Shown: in pieces, positions 9,205 through 16,694 of the stretch
Numbering within the stretch: position 1 is the first letter of the stretch
Layout of the letters: every line of letters begins with the position of its first letter
Assembly: GCA_024236095.1 (NCBI GenBank)
Contig: JACKLD010000013.1
Coordinates: 278,703 to 342,702 of the forward strand
From: Pseudomonadaceae bacterium
GTDB taxonomy: Bacteria; Pseudomonadota; Alphaproteobacteria; UBA2136; UBA6156
Direction of reading: 5' to 3'
DNA: 64,000 nucleotides
The notes under the pieces: generated by a model
Database searches by the model: none
What the model saw: the letters and a program-made list of their open reading frames with translations, nothing else
Told to the model about the DNA's origin: nothing
Position numbers and translations under genes: made by a program

Positions 9205-9852
9205 CTATTCCGTTTCCCGCGCCGGAGCGACAATCAGCAGGTCATCTTTCAGCCGCAGCATGTAGTCGGGGTACTGGAGCACGAAGGCTTGCAACTGCCC
9301 GATGGTCGGGTAACCGCCAAGGCCCAGAAAATCGCGGCTGTCGTCGATGACGACCACATGCCCGCGCACCTTGTGCGAAAGCACCGCGTTGAGTTCGGCG
9401 CCGATGGGGGAATCCAGCACGCCGCGCGCGGTGGCGCCGCCGGAGTAGTGGGCGTCCAGCCAGAACAGGGCGGGAGACTTCAGTTTGGCCAGTGTGCCTT
9501 GGATGAGGTCGCCGCTGTCGCCGCAGAGAAGTTCGACGTTTTTCAGTTTGGCCAGCTTCTTCACGTTGGCCTTGTGCAGTTTCGCGGAAAGCTCGTAGCT
9601 GACGATCTTTTTGAAATGCGGCGCCATGAAGCGCACGGTTTCGCCAAGGTAGGTGCCGGTTTCCACAAAGGTTTCCAGTCCGTAGACCTGTGCGATGTCG
9701 AGCAGCGTGCGACGCTTCATCTCGGGCGTGAGGGCCGGAATGCGGTGGCGTTGGTAACGGTTTTGCAAAATGCGCACAAAGCGGACGGCCCACATCACCC
9801 AGCGGCCCAGCGCGTAGGTGAGAGGGTTCTTTTTGAAGATGTCGTAGTTCAT
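9205..9852 (-). CDS. Class I SAM-dependent methyltransferase-like protein
   Basis: A 215-residue protein with FVETGTYLGETV near residues 62-73 (glycine-rich SAM motif of the FVETGTYxG type), VSYELS at the cofactor-binding acidic residue, and LFWLDAHYSGG further on, a combination seen in small methyltransferases tied to glycan or peptide modification. The N-terminal 40 residues are basic and partly hydrophobic, so membrane association is possible. The start is the ATG at 9852. It stands between tig and clpP on the opposite strand, probably as a late insertion into that cluster. Substrate unknown. Confidence 0.7.
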   Translation of the reverse strand: MNYDIFKKNPLTYALGRWVMWAVRFVRILQNRYQRHRIPALTPEMKRRTLLDIAQVYGLETFVETGTYLGETVRFMAPHFKKIVSYELSAKLHKANVKKLAKLKNVELLCGDSGDLIQGTLAKLKSPALFWLDAHYSGGATARGVLDSPIGAELNAVLSHKVRGHVVVIDDSRDFLGLGGYPTIGQLQAFVLQYPDYMLRLKDDLLIVAPARETE

Positions 9853-9995
9853 GGCGGGGGTTATAGCTGATTGTGGCGGTGAAGTCTCGCGTGTGCCCAT
9901 GCCGGATGTCCAAATAAATGCCGAGACACGATGCAGTAGAGTCGGTGCACGAAGCCGCCCCACCCGACGGAGTGCGGTGGTTGCGGAGGGGGCAT

Positions 9996-10078
9996 GGGGG
10001 AGGGCGCCTCCCCCGCCAGCGCTCAAGCGCTGGTGCTATGAATGTGGGGCCGAGTGGGTGGCGCGTGATAAGCGCCAC
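9996..10078. repeat. Three consecutive perfect hairpins upstream of clpP
   Basis: GGGGGAGG/CCTCCCCC (9996-10014), CCAGCGCT/AGCGCTGG (10016-10033) and GTGGCGC/GCGCCAC (10058-10078) follow each other in the 345-base gap between the methyltransferase and clpP. None has a U-tract, so they are not ordinary terminators. They may be a REP-like cluster. Confidence 0.6.
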
Positions 10079-10134
10079 TTCAAGCGAGGGTGGGCTGTCG
10101 TCCATGAGATAGACTGTGTTGCTCGCTTTACCCC

Positions 10135-10163
10135 TTGGCGTTGCCGCCAAGCCCCGCTATCAT
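10135..10163 (+). promoter_or_regulatory. clpP promoter, sigma-70 and possibly sigma-32
   Basis: TTGGCG (10135-10140) and TATCAT (10158-10163) are 17 bases apart. The same bases read CTTGGCG, 11 bases, CCCCGCTAT, which resembles the sigma-32 consensus. rpoH is present in the window. The dual reading is inference. Confidence 0.55.
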
Positions 10164-10197
10164 TCCCCGCAAACAACACACAACAGAAAGTGCCCCC

Positions 10198-10803
10198 ATG
10201 TCCTTCCTCGTGCCGATGGTGATCGAGCAAACCGCCCGTGGCGAACGCAGCTACGATATTTACAGCCGTCTGCTCAAAGAGCGCGTTATCTTCGTCACCG
10301 GACAGGTGGAAGACCACATGGCCAACCTGATTGTGGCGCAATTGCTGTTTTTGGAGGCTGAAAACCCCGAAGCGCCCATCAACCTGTACATCAACTCGCC
10401 GGGCGGGGTGGTAACCGCAGGGCTCGCCATTTACGACACCATGCAGTACATCCGCTGCCCGGTCTCCACCATTTGCGTGGGTCTGGCGGCCAGCATGGGC
10501 GCGTTGCTGTTGGCGGGCGGCGCCAAGGGCCAGCGCTTTGCCTTGCAGCACAGTAAAATCATGATCCACCAGCCGCTGGGCGGCGCGCAGGGGCAGGCTA
10601 CCGATATTCTCATCCAGGCTGATGAAATCAAGAAAACCCGGGAAAAACTGAACAAGATTCTGGCCCATCACACCGGCCAAAAAATCGACAAGATTGCCAC
10701 CGATACCGAGCGCGACAATTTCATGACCGCCGACGAGGCCAAGAAATACGGGTTGGTGGATGCGGTGCTCTCTACCCGTGAGGTGCCCAAGGGCAAGAAG
10801 TAA
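10198..10803 (+). CDS. clpP: ATP-dependent Clp protease proteolytic subunit ClpP
   Basis: Serine peptidase that forms a 14-mer barrel with ClpX or ClpA. The 201-residue product has the catalytic triad in the right contexts: Ser99 in [11 protein letters not shown], His124 in KIMIHQP, Asp173 in TERDNF. The ATG at 10198 gives the usual start [17 protein letters not shown]; an upstream in-frame start at 10135 falls in the promoter. It is on the + strand with tig but separated from clpX and lon, so the classic tig-clpP-clpX-lon order is broken. Confidence 0.97.
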   Translation: MSFLVPMVIEQTARGERSYDIYSRLLKERVIFVTGQVEDHMANLIVAQLLFLEAENPEAPINLYINSPGGVVTAGLAIYDTMQYIRCPVSTICVGLAASMGALLLAGGAKGQRFALQHSKIMIHQPLGGAQGQATDILIQADEIKKTREKLNKILAHHTGQKIDKIATDTERDNFMTADEAKKYGLVDAVLSTREVPKGKK

Positions 10804-10887
10804 CGCCTTTGGATTCCACGATAAAAATCGCACCTGCCTAAAAAATTGGCACGCCGTATGCATGGTGTCTCCCGAAAGGAGAACCTC

Positions 10888-11070
10888 ATGCCCCATACCG
10901 CCTGCCTGACCCGACTGGTCGCACTGATTTCCCTCACCCTGCTGGTGGGGTGTCTGTGGCAGATGGTGGCGATGCACCACAGCGACACGCGGCCCGCCGC
11001 ACGCTTTGGCGATGTCGGTCAACCGGGCATGGTGGCTCTCCTGAAAACCAACGGGAGAGAGACCGTATGA
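10888..11070 (+). CDS. Small putative lipoprotein, 60 aa
   Basis: A 60-residue protein starting MPHTACLTRLVALISLTLL followed by VGC, a good lipobox (LVGC), so a lipid-anchored peptide of about 39 residues is predicted. It has a strong ribosome site (AAAGGAG, 7 bases before the ATG at 10888). Its stop overlaps the start of the GGDEF gene (ATGA), so the two are translationally coupled. The mature part is His- and Arg-containing without known motifs. Function unknown; the coupling suggests a link to the cyclase. Confidence 0.65.
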   Translation: MPHTACLTRLVALISLTLLVGCLWQMVAMHHSDTRPAARFGDVGQPGMVALLKTNGRETV

Positions 11071-11720
11071 AGCACGCCCAAACCGCCGCCAGCCAGCACC
11101 GCAGTGCCGGCAAGCCCATCACCTACTTCCGCTTTGGCCCGCCGCCCGCCGCGCCCGCCAGCATGCAAAACCTGCTGGCCGAGGTGGAACGCCTGCAGGC
11201 CATCGTTTCCACCCAGAACGAGCTGATCGAGCGCCTGCATGTCGCCGCCAACCGCGATGCCATGACCGGTCTTGCCAACCGTCGGGGCATGGAAATGGCA
11301 CTGTCGTCGGCCTTGAGCGATTTCCACCGCTACGGCCACAAGGGGGCGGTGCTGCTGCTCGACCTCAACCGCTTCAAACTGGTGAACGATACCTACGGCC
11401 ACGCCGCCGGTGACGCCCTGCTGATGCATGTGGCCGATGTCTTGCGCCGCAACGTGCGCGAATCGGACACCGTGGCGCGTTTGGGCGGCGATGAATTTCT
11501 TGTCATCCTGCGCGAGGTGGATGCCCGCGCCGCCAACACCAAGGCGCTGGAACTGCGCCATCTTCTGACCGGCCTGCCGTGCCATGTGGGCGAGCTGACC
11601 CTGCATGCCGCCGCCAGCATCGGCGTCGCCACCTTCAGTGAGGCCGCCGAGCCGCGCGAACTCCTTTCCCTGGCCGACCAACGCATGTACCTTGCCAAAA
11701 ACGCTTCCAAGCGTGCTTGA
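11067..11720 (+). CDS. Diguanylate cyclase (GGDEF domain)
   Basis: Makes cyclic di-GMP from two GTP. A 217-residue soluble protein: a short N-terminal helix (about 35-60, heptad-like) for dimerisation, then the GGDEF domain. The active-site loop is intact (RLGGDEF at 138-144) and a product-inhibition I-site RESD lies at 131-134, five residues before GGDEF, so it should be active and feedback-inhibited. There is no sensor domain or membrane segment. It is coupled to the small lipoprotein gene upstream and ends before a terminator. Confidence 0.93.
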   Translation: MKHAQTAASQHRSAGKPITYFRFGPPPAAPASMQNLLAEVERLQAIVSTQNELIERLHVAANRDAMTGLANRRGMEMALSSALSDFHRYGHKGAVLLLDLNRFKLVNDTYGHAAGDALLMHVADVLRRNVRESDTVARLGGDEFLVILREVDARAANTKALELRHLLTGLPCHVGELTLHAAASIGVATFSEAAEPRELLSLADQRMYLAKNASKRA

Positions 11721-11790
11721 GTAAGGGCGTGGCGGACGGAGGTGTTTCTCTCCCTGTCCTTGTCAGCCTCTGCCCGCGCCGGTGAAAACA

Positions 11791-11815
11791 GCCCCCGCTT
11801 TTGCGGGGGTTTTGT
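11791..11815 (+). terminator. Terminator between the GGDEF gene and maf
   Basis: CCCCCGC, loop TTTT, GCGGGGG, then TTTTGTT. It ends the + strand transcript and, being symmetrical, may also serve the convergent maf operon. Confidence 0.85.
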
Positions 11816-11830
11816 TGGGAAGAACCCGGA

Positions 11831-12412
11831 TCAGCAGGTAATCCCCGCCCGTTTCAGCAGTTTCACCGTCTCATACACGGGCAACCCCAAAATGCCCGAA
11901 TGGCTGCCATGGACGGTGGGAATCCATGTCTGGCAGACGGGATGCTCGATCTGCAGCGCCCCCGCAATGCCTTTCCAGTTGGCGTCATTGGCCAAATAAG
12001 CTTCAATTTCGGCGTCGGTCAGCTGGCGAAGCTTTACCCAGTTTTGCGAAACCGCTTCGTGCACCTTGCCGCGTGCATCCACCACGCACACGGCGGTGGG
12101 GATATGCACCCGCCGGTTGCTTTGCGCCCGCAGCATGGCGTGGGCCTCCTTCCGCGTGGCAGGTGACTGGATAATGCGGCGGCGGCAGATGATCGGTGTA
12201 TCGGCGGCAACCACCACGTGGCCGGGGTTTTGCCCGGCCAGCGCTACCGCCTTGGCGCGGGCCACACGACGCACATAAGCCAGCGGCGCTTCGGCCCGCA
12301 ACGGCGTTTCATCCACGTGGGCGGGTTGGATGGAAAACGTCAGCCCAAGGCTCTCCAAAATCACCTTGCGGCGCGGGCTCTGGCTGGCCAAGATAAGCGG
12401 CGGAGTTGTCAT
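11831..12412 (-). CDS. maf: Maf-family nucleotide pyrophosphatase
   Basis: Maf/YceF/YhdE-type NTP pyrophosphatase, thought to remove non-canonical nucleotides. The 193 residues include the opening ILASQSPRR, which holds the conserved SxxR substrate loop, an acidic AADTPII motif, and GIAGALQIE plus GILGLPVYET near the end, typical of the family. Subfamily (dTTP versus m7GTP) cannot be settled by eye. It is the last gene of a reverse-strand run (ferredoxin, dcd, maf) with only 8 bases after dcd, so it is co-transcribed with another nucleotide-pool enzyme. Confidence 0.88.
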   Translation of the reverse strand: MTTPPLILASQSPRRKVILESLGLTFSIQPAHVDETPLRAEAPLAYVRRVARAKAVALAGQNPGHVVVAADTPIICRRRIIQSPATRKEAHAMLRAQSNRRVHIPTAVCVVDARGKVHEAVSQNWVKLRQLTDAEIEAYLANDANWKGIAGALQIEHPVCQTWIPTVHGSHSGILGLPVYETVKLLKRAGITC

Positions 12413-12420
12413 AACCCCTG

Positions 12421-13569
12421 TTAATCCATGATAAACTGCTTGGCAAGCTTCAGCCCCTGGCCCGCGTAGTTGGAGCCGATGCCGCTGCCGTAAACGGTTG
12501 TGCTGGGCGCGGCCAGCTTTTCGTACAAAAAGCGTCCGATGGGTTGGCCGTCTTCCAGCACGCAGGGCACGTCGTGGGCGCGCACTTCCAACACCGCCGT
12601 GGTGCCGTGCAGGCCGCCTGCGGCATCGTACCCGAACCCCGGGTCGAAGAACCCCGCATAATGCACCCGAATTTCCCCCACCCGCGTGTCATACGCTACC
12701 ATTTCGGCCGCGTAACCGGGGGGGATGCACACCCCCTCCCGCGAGCAGAAAATGTAAAACTCCTCGGGGTACAAAATCAGCGGACTGGTCTGGTTACGGC
12801 AAATCGGCTCCCAGAAGTTGTGCCAGCCGTAGCCGCCCACGCGGGCCAAATCCACCGGCTGGGTATGGTGTTTGGCGCGGTAGCCGATGATGGGATTGGC
12901 GTCCTCCGGTTTGCCGTGCAAATCGATGCTGAACCATAATCCGTTGCCGATATGCGGTGCCATGTCGTCGGCGCCCAACGGCATTTGCAGGTTGCGCATC
13001 AGCGGGGTTTGTTGGTGCAGGGCGGTCAATTCTGCGTCGTTCACCGTCACCTCGCCATGGCGCAGCCGCAATTGCGAGAGTCTGTCTCCCGCCCGTACCA
13101 CGATGGGGAAGGTAAGGGGGGAAATCTCCAAGTACATCGGCCCCGCATAGCCCGCAGGAACGGTATCGTAGGTGGAAACCCCGTCCAGCAGCAGCCGCAC
13201 GAAAATATCCAGCCGCCCGGTGCTGCTTTTCGGGCTGGCGGCGCCCCAAATTCCGGCGGGAAGCTTCAGGCCCTCCTGCAACGGCACCACGTAGACGCCG
13301 CCTTTTTCAAGCAGGGTGGGCTGGGTCAGGTCAAGCTCGTACATGGAAAGGTTGCGCAAATGTTCTTCCACCCGCGCGCCCGCTTTGGGCAAGAACCCCG
13401 CCTGCACACGGTAGGCTTTGGGCCCCAGCCGCAAGTCCATGCTGGCGGGTTGGATCTGCCCCTCCAGCAACGGTGATACCGCAACAATCGCCCCTTGGGC
13501 CTGCAGGGTGCTCAGATGGCTGTCGACCAGCACACCAAAAGGAAAGACGGAATCTGTCATCGGGCGCAT
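12421..13569 (-). CDS. dcd: 2'-deoxycytidine 5'-triphosphate deaminase, long two-domain type
   Basis: Deaminates dCTP to dUTP, feeding dTTP synthesis. At 382 residues it is twice the length of E. coli Dcd and looks like the tandem form common in alphaproteobacteria (DCD_N family): the first half carries IQPASMDLRLG and the second HYAGFFDPGFG with VLEVRAHDVP, each typical of the trimeric dUTPase fold. ATGs at 13569 and 13560 are both possible; AAAGGG lies 14 bases before the first. It begins 10 bases after the ferredoxin gene ends. Confidence 0.9.
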   Translation of the reverse strand: MRPMTDSVFPFGVLVDSHLSTLQAQGAIVAVSPLLEGQIQPASMDLRLGPKAYRVQAGFLPKAGARVEEHLRNLSMYELDLTQPTLLEKGGVYVVPLQEGLKLPAGIWGAASPKSSTGRLDIFVRLLLDGVSTYDTVPAGYAGPMYLEISPLTFPIVVRAGDRLSQLRLRHGEVTVNDAELTALHQQTPLMRNLQMPLGADDMAPHIGNGLWFSIDLHGKPEDANPIIGYRAKHHTQPVDLARVGGYGWHNFWEPICRNQTSPLILYPEEFYIFCSREGVCIPPGYAAEMVAYDTRVGEIRVHYAGFFDPGFGYDAAGGLHGTTAVLEVRAHDVPCVLEDGQPIGRFLYEKLAAPSTTVYGSGIGSNYAGQGLKLAKQFIMD

Positions 13570-13579
13570 GGTAGCAGCA

Positions 13580-13966
13580 TCAACCCTTTTTGGCGTGGGA
13601 GTCTGCCCGCTTTGTACGCAATACCTTCGGTGTGTTCAGCGGGCCTTTGGCTTCATAACGGCGGCGCGAGGCCGCCCGCGCCGCCGCCACCTTGGCCAGC
13701 ACCTCGGCAGGAAGAACCGGTGCCGCAGGCACAACGGCTGTAGGGCCTTCCGTTGTTTTGGCAGGTACAGCCTGCACCAGCACCGTCCCATCGTTCCACG
13801 CAATGCATGCAGCAGGGCAAACCGGCAGGCAATCACCGCAGGCATGGCAGTTATCCGCCATAATGGTGTGCATCATGCGCCGCGCCCCCACGATGGCCCC
13901 GCTGGGGCACACCTGCTGGCATTTGGTGCAGCCGATACAGAGCGCTTCGTCAATCACCGCAAACAT
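13580..13966 (-). CDS. 2[4Fe-4S] ferredoxin-like protein (RnfB-related)
   Basis: Small electron carrier, 128 residues. Two four-cysteine clusters are visible: [12 protein letters not shown] near residues 10-21 and [12 protein letters not shown] near 40-51, the pattern of bacterial 2[4Fe-4S] ferredoxins and of the ferredoxin part of RnfB. The C-terminal 70 residues are Ala/Pro/Lys-rich and probably unfolded. There are no other Rnf genes nearby. It heads a run with dcd and maf; a functional link between them is not obvious. Confidence 0.85.
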   Translation of the reverse strand: MFAVIDEALCIGCTKCQQVCPSGAIVGARRMMHTIMADNCHACGDCLPVCPAACIAWNDGTVLVQAVPAKTTEGPTAVVPAAPVLPAEVLAKVAAARAASRRRYEAKGPLNTPKVLRTKRADSHAKKG

Positions 13967-14007
13967 GGCGGCTGTTTAAAACGGTTTGGCCGGAAAGGCA
14001 AATGGCT

Positions 14008-14463
14008 TTAGCGTAAACGCCCTTGACCGGTGGTCGGCGCAAACGGCGGACGGTCGGGGAAGCGCGCTATCCGGTTGGCCGTCATTCGCTCCCGTTTTTC
14101 TTCCCACCACATTTTGGCGTGCTTCAAGAACTCAATGCCGCTGAGGGCAGGGTCGGCGCCGGCGGCTTGCATGTCGGGCGTAATCTCTGCCCATGGGCCG
14201 GCGTATTTCCGGGCCGCGGCAAGGTCATTTTCGTTCAGCCCCAGTAAGGCAAAGCCGGTCATGCGGCGCAATTCGGCAAGACGGGCGGTGTTTAAGGCGC
14301 TGCCGTTGCGGGCGAGGTCTTTTAACAAATGGCGCGCATAAAGTACGGCAACCCGTGAGGTGTCGCTGCGCGCCAAGTTTTGGATGTCGGGCGTAGCTGC
14401 CCTGAAACGCGCCTCGCTACCGATGGCGTGGGGGACGGGCAGCTGGCGGAGGTGTTGGTTCAT
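14008..14463 (-). CDS. Hypothetical protein, 151 aa
   Basis: No recognised family. A soluble, helical, basic protein without signal peptide or membrane segment; it contains MWWEEKRERMTANRIARFPDRPP near the C-terminus and several Leu/Arg-rich helices. The start at 14463 has GAAAGG about 11 bases upstream. It lies upstream of the ferredoxin gene on the same strand, 41 bases away, and downstream of a terminator, so it may begin that operon. Confidence 0.6.
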   Translation of the reverse strand: MNQHLRQLPVPHAIGSEARFRAATPDIQNLARSDTSRVAVLYARHLLKDLARNGSALNTARLAELRRMTGFALLGLNENDLAAARKYAGPWAEITPDMQAAGADPALSGIEFLKHAKMWWEEKRERMTANRIARFPDRPPFAPTTGQGRLR

Positions 14464-14569
14464 GGCAGGGGAGACCTTTCATATAAGGAGGTAGGGCAGC
14501 CCCCCTGCTTCGGCAAGGGCGCCGCCCATCAGGCGGGCAACAAATCCCGCCATGATGCGACCAGCCTTG

Positions 14570-14592
14570 AAAAAGCCCCCGAGGTGGGGGCT
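14570..14592 (-). terminator. Terminator for the 100-aa hypothetical gene
   Basis: On the reverse strand AGCCCCC, loop ACCTC, GGGGGCT, followed by TTTT. It lies 5 bases past the stop codon at 14597. Confidence 0.8.
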
Positions 14593-14596
14593 CCGG

Positions 14597-14899
14597 TCAC
14601 CAATCACGGCTGCGCCAGTTGCACGGGGCCATGTTGGGCCAGTCGCGCCCCGCCGCGCCAATCAGCCGCTCTTGCGCCTCGGTGAGGGGGAAGCCCCGCT
14701 CAAGGCTCTCCAACGCCGAGCGGCTGCGGATTTTGAGTTGGTTGCGCGCCTGCATGCAGATATCGACATGCTGCGGTCGGGCTTGGGCGAGACTGAGGCG
14801 CCACAGCGTGTAGGCCAGGCGGTCGTCAAGACGCTCGACGTACTTCTGCAGGCAGCGCGGTTGGTCGGAAGGGCGGGGAATGGTCACAACATTGTTCAT
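14597..14899 (-). CDS. Hypothetical protein, 100 aa
   Basis: No recognised family. Short basic helical protein rich in Arg, Gln and Leu (RLDDRLAYTLWRLSLAQA). The coding call rests on a good ribosome site (GAGGAG, 8 bases before the ATG at 14899) and a terminator directly after the stop. It stands alone between a terminator and the long HU leader region. Confidence 0.6.
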   Translation of the reverse strand: MNNVVTIPRPSDQPRCLQKYVERLDDRLAYTLWRLSLAQARPQHVDICMQARNQLKIRSRSALESLERGFPLTEAQERLIGAAGRDWPNMAPCNWRSRDW

Positions 14900-15368
14900 C
14901 GGAAAACTCCTCGTTACGGGTGAAGCCGGTCGGTTTGGGGAAAGGAAAACACGGCACGCCAGCAGCCTGCCGCAGGGCGGTTTCAGACACGTGGAGGGTC
15001 GGCCAAACCATTCATGGAAGCATTTTGCATGAGGTGGATTAGGCCTGTCAATCGGCGTAAAAAGGCATGAAGGACCTCAAAAAAGCATAAGAATGAATAT
15101 TTTTTTGGCAGTTGGCGCGGGGAGGGCGTAAGCCGTTGCTTCTGCGTTAACGTGTTGATTTAAAATAATACCTATAAAGGGGGTGCCTTGAAAAACCGCA
15201 GAAGCCCGCCAAAAAACGTGCATACACGCACAAGTCCGCGCTTGACAGCATCGGCAACAGGGCCTGTAATACGCCCATCTCGCGCAAACCTAAGGTGAGC
15301 GCGGGGTCCGGGGGGAGGCAGCGATGTTTCCAGACGGCAATCAACCTAAGGGATAAGGATCCATACCC
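14900..15368. other. 469-base non-coding region before the HU gene
   Basis: No credible gene. It should hold promoters for the divergent 100-aa gene and the HU gene. The central part (about 15065-15180) is AT-rich for this genome, with ATATTTTTTT and TTGATTTAAAATAATACC, the best candidate for the HU promoter, but I cannot pick one -35/-10 pair with confidence. Confidence 0.5.
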
Positions 15369-15641
15369 ATGAACAAGCAAGAGCTGATCTCGCAGGTCGC
15401 CAGCAAGACCAAAATGAGCAAGACCGACGTGTCCAAAGTGACCGACGTGCTGTTTGAAGAAATCACCAAGAGCATGAAGAAGGGCAACGATGTCCGTCTG
15501 ACCGGCTTCGGTACCTTCACCACCAGCAAGCGCAAGGCGACCACCGGTCGTAACCCGCGCACCGGCGCTTCCATCAAGATCGCCGCCAGCACCCAGCCCA
15601 AGTTCCGCGCTGGTAAGGCTCTGAAAGACGCCGTGAACTAA
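15369..15641 (+). CDS. hupB: DNA-binding protein HU
   Basis: Small histone-like protein that bends and compacts DNA as a dimer. The 90 residues start MNKQELISQVASKTKMSKTD and carry the beta-arm signature GRNPRTGASIKIAAS with the intercalating proline region; the length is standard. AAGGA and AAGGG lie before the ATG. It is expressed alone, followed by a terminator. Family members include HupA, HupB and IHF; the sequence fits HU rather than IHF. Confidence 0.96.
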   Translation: MNKQELISQVASKTKMSKTDVSKVTDVLFEEITKSMKKGNDVRLTGFGTFTTSKRKATTGRNPRTGASIKIAASTQPKFRAGKALKDAVN

Positions 15642-15710
15642 TGAGTTCTTCTTGGCGAGCCTTTGGCGAGCTTAGAAAAACCATTATCCCCGCAAAGGCG
15701 GGGATCCAAA

Positions 15711-15734
15711 AAAGCCCCCCAAGGGGGCTTTTTT
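15711..15734 (+). terminator. Terminator after the HU gene
   Basis: AAAGCCCCC, loop CAA, GGGGGCTTT, then TTT. A second hairpin, ATCCCCGC/GCGGGGAT (15687-15704), lies just before and resembles the interspersed palindromes seen elsewhere. Confidence 0.85.
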
Positions 15735-15810
15735 GTTAGCTCAGCTTATCCCGGAAACCACGAAAGTGTTTGTCTGGGATCTATTACATATAGACTCCCC
15801 CTTTTGTTAA

Positions 15811-15875
15811 GATATAGCCAGCTTCGCAATTTCTTATACACAAGCGTCATTCCCGCGAAAGCGGGAATCCAGCTG
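15811..15875 (+). repeat. Truncated copy of the MITE-like element, with nested dRS3-like palindrome
   Basis: Matches the left half of the element at 39198-39302 over about 62 bases with only a few differences: the terminal repeat AGCCAGCTTCGCAATTTC is followed by CGTCATTCCCGCGAAAGCGG. The right terminal repeat is missing, so this copy is one-ended. Confidence 0.75.
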
Positions 15876-15970
15876 AATTCAATAATAAAGAAGGGGCTGA
15901 AGCCGTCCAAACCTTCTTAAACCCGCCACCAGATACAGCAAAACCCCCTGTGGGGGCCTTGTGTATCTGA

Positions 15971-16126
15971 TGGTGGGTTGTGAGAGATTACGGCTTGTTT
16001 GTATGGGCTTCGCCGTTTTGAAGCCGTTGCCCTTCGGGTCGAACTCCCGACCCCCTCCGTATCGCACCGGAGGTGCGTGTAAATACAAAACCCGGAGAAG
16101 CTCTTGCCTGATGGACCAAGGAAAAG
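15971..16126 (-). pseudogene. Decayed tRNA-Val copy carrying palindromic insertions
   Basis: Directly downstream of the intact tRNA-Val, this stretch repeats its D-arm to CCA sequence with added blocks. One insertion (GCACC TCC GGTGC hairpin) and another short block interrupt the anticodon arm. A third, about 50 bases, interrupts the T-loop after TTCGA and before ATCTCTCAC. The T-loop block has outer arms ACGGCTT and AAGCCGT and an inner GGCTTC/GAAGCC hairpin. The 3' end through CCA is intact. It should not make a functional tRNA. Confidence 0.75.
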
Positions 16127-16201
16127 TGGTGGGTTGTGAGAGATTCGAACTCCCGACCCCCTCCGTGTAAAGGAGAAGCTCTACCACTGAGCTAACAACC
16201 C
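16127..16201 (-). tRNA. tRNA-Val (UAC)
   Basis: Acceptor GGGTTGT/ACAACCC, D-arm GCTCAGTGGTAGAGC, anticodon loop TTTACAC (UAC), T-arm GAGTTCGAATCTC, and CCA encoded. All arms pair. It is flanked on both sides by partial copies carrying insertions. Its upstream promoter is weak (TTGTCT, 17 bases, CAAAAA). Confidence 0.94.
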
Positions 16202-16240
16202 ACGAGGATGCTTTTTGCCCGAACCCGCCGTAAAAGACAA

Positions 16241-16321
16241 GGGGTTGTGAGAGATTACGGCTTATTTGTATGGGCTTCGCCGTTTTGAAGCCGTTGCCCT
16301 TCGGGGCGAACTCCCGACTCC
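16241..16321 (-). repeat. tRNA-Val T-arm and 3' end copy with the T-loop palindromic insertion
   Basis: A second copy of the tRNA-Val T-arm interrupted at the same T-loop position by nearly the same block as at 15971-16126 (one obvious substitution, CAAATAAG for CAAACAAG). It forms the 3' end of the small protein gene ending at 16255, supplying its last codons and the TAA stop. No tRNA body precedes it. Confidence 0.75.
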
Positions 16322-16548
16322 GGCCAACCAATATCAAATCCGGCATTCTCCCAGCGTTGCTTGCGGCGTGCTTCATAGGCAAGCCATTCCGCGTGGGTTT
16401 CGGCACGTTGCTCCGGTGTACTCAAGTGTTCGGCGCGAAAGGCCCCCCAGTCTTCACGGGACATGCCCAAAGGGGCCTTGGAAACAGGGTCTTGGTCAAA
16501 CCGATCCTGATCTTTTGCTGGATGACCGCTGTCGTGTTGCAAGTCCAT
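16255..16548 (-). CDS. Hypothetical protein, 97 aa, with C-terminus formed by a palindromic element
   Basis: Soluble charged protein without known motif; the core contains MSREDWGAFRAEHLSTPEQR and EWLAYEARRKQRWENAGFDI. The ATG at 16548 is chosen for its strong ribosome site (GGGGAGGAAC, 6 bases spacing); the longer frame upstream crosses repeats. The last 19 residues or so, from GVRPEGQRLQNGEAHTN onwards, are encoded by the T-loop palindromic element and tRNA-Val-like sequence, and the stop is the TAA inside the element. So the native C-terminus was probably replaced by insertion. Confidence 0.6.
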   Translation of the reverse strand: MDLQHDSGHPAKDQDRFDQDPVSKAPLGMSREDWGAFRAEHLSTPEQRAETHAEWLAYEARRKQRWENAGFDIGWPESGVRPEGQRLQNGEAHTNKP

Positions 16549-16617
16549 GCCTGTGTTCCTCCCCAGCTTATTGATATTGTGCATGGTATTGCTTTGATGG
16601 TGTGTAGGCAAGGCCTG

Positions 16618-16694
16618 TTGAAGGCTTGCACCCGACGCTGGGCTTGCGGGTCCGCCTTCTCTTGGATGAAATTCACCTTCGGTGAAATGGCGGA
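16618..16694 (-). repeat. 77-base direct repeat, copy 1 (tRNA-Asp 3' flank)
   Basis: Identical over all 77 bases to 16830-16906. It includes the hairpins ATTCACC/GGTGAAT and GAAGGC/GCCTTC and the last bases of the tRNA-Asp 3' end. Period 212 bases. Confidence 0.9.

Noticed and set aside
15879..16406. Reverse open frame of 175 codons spanning the tRNA-Val region
   Set aside because: It runs through an intact tRNA gene and its repeats; repeated peptide blocks simply reflect the repeated tRNA-Val copies.
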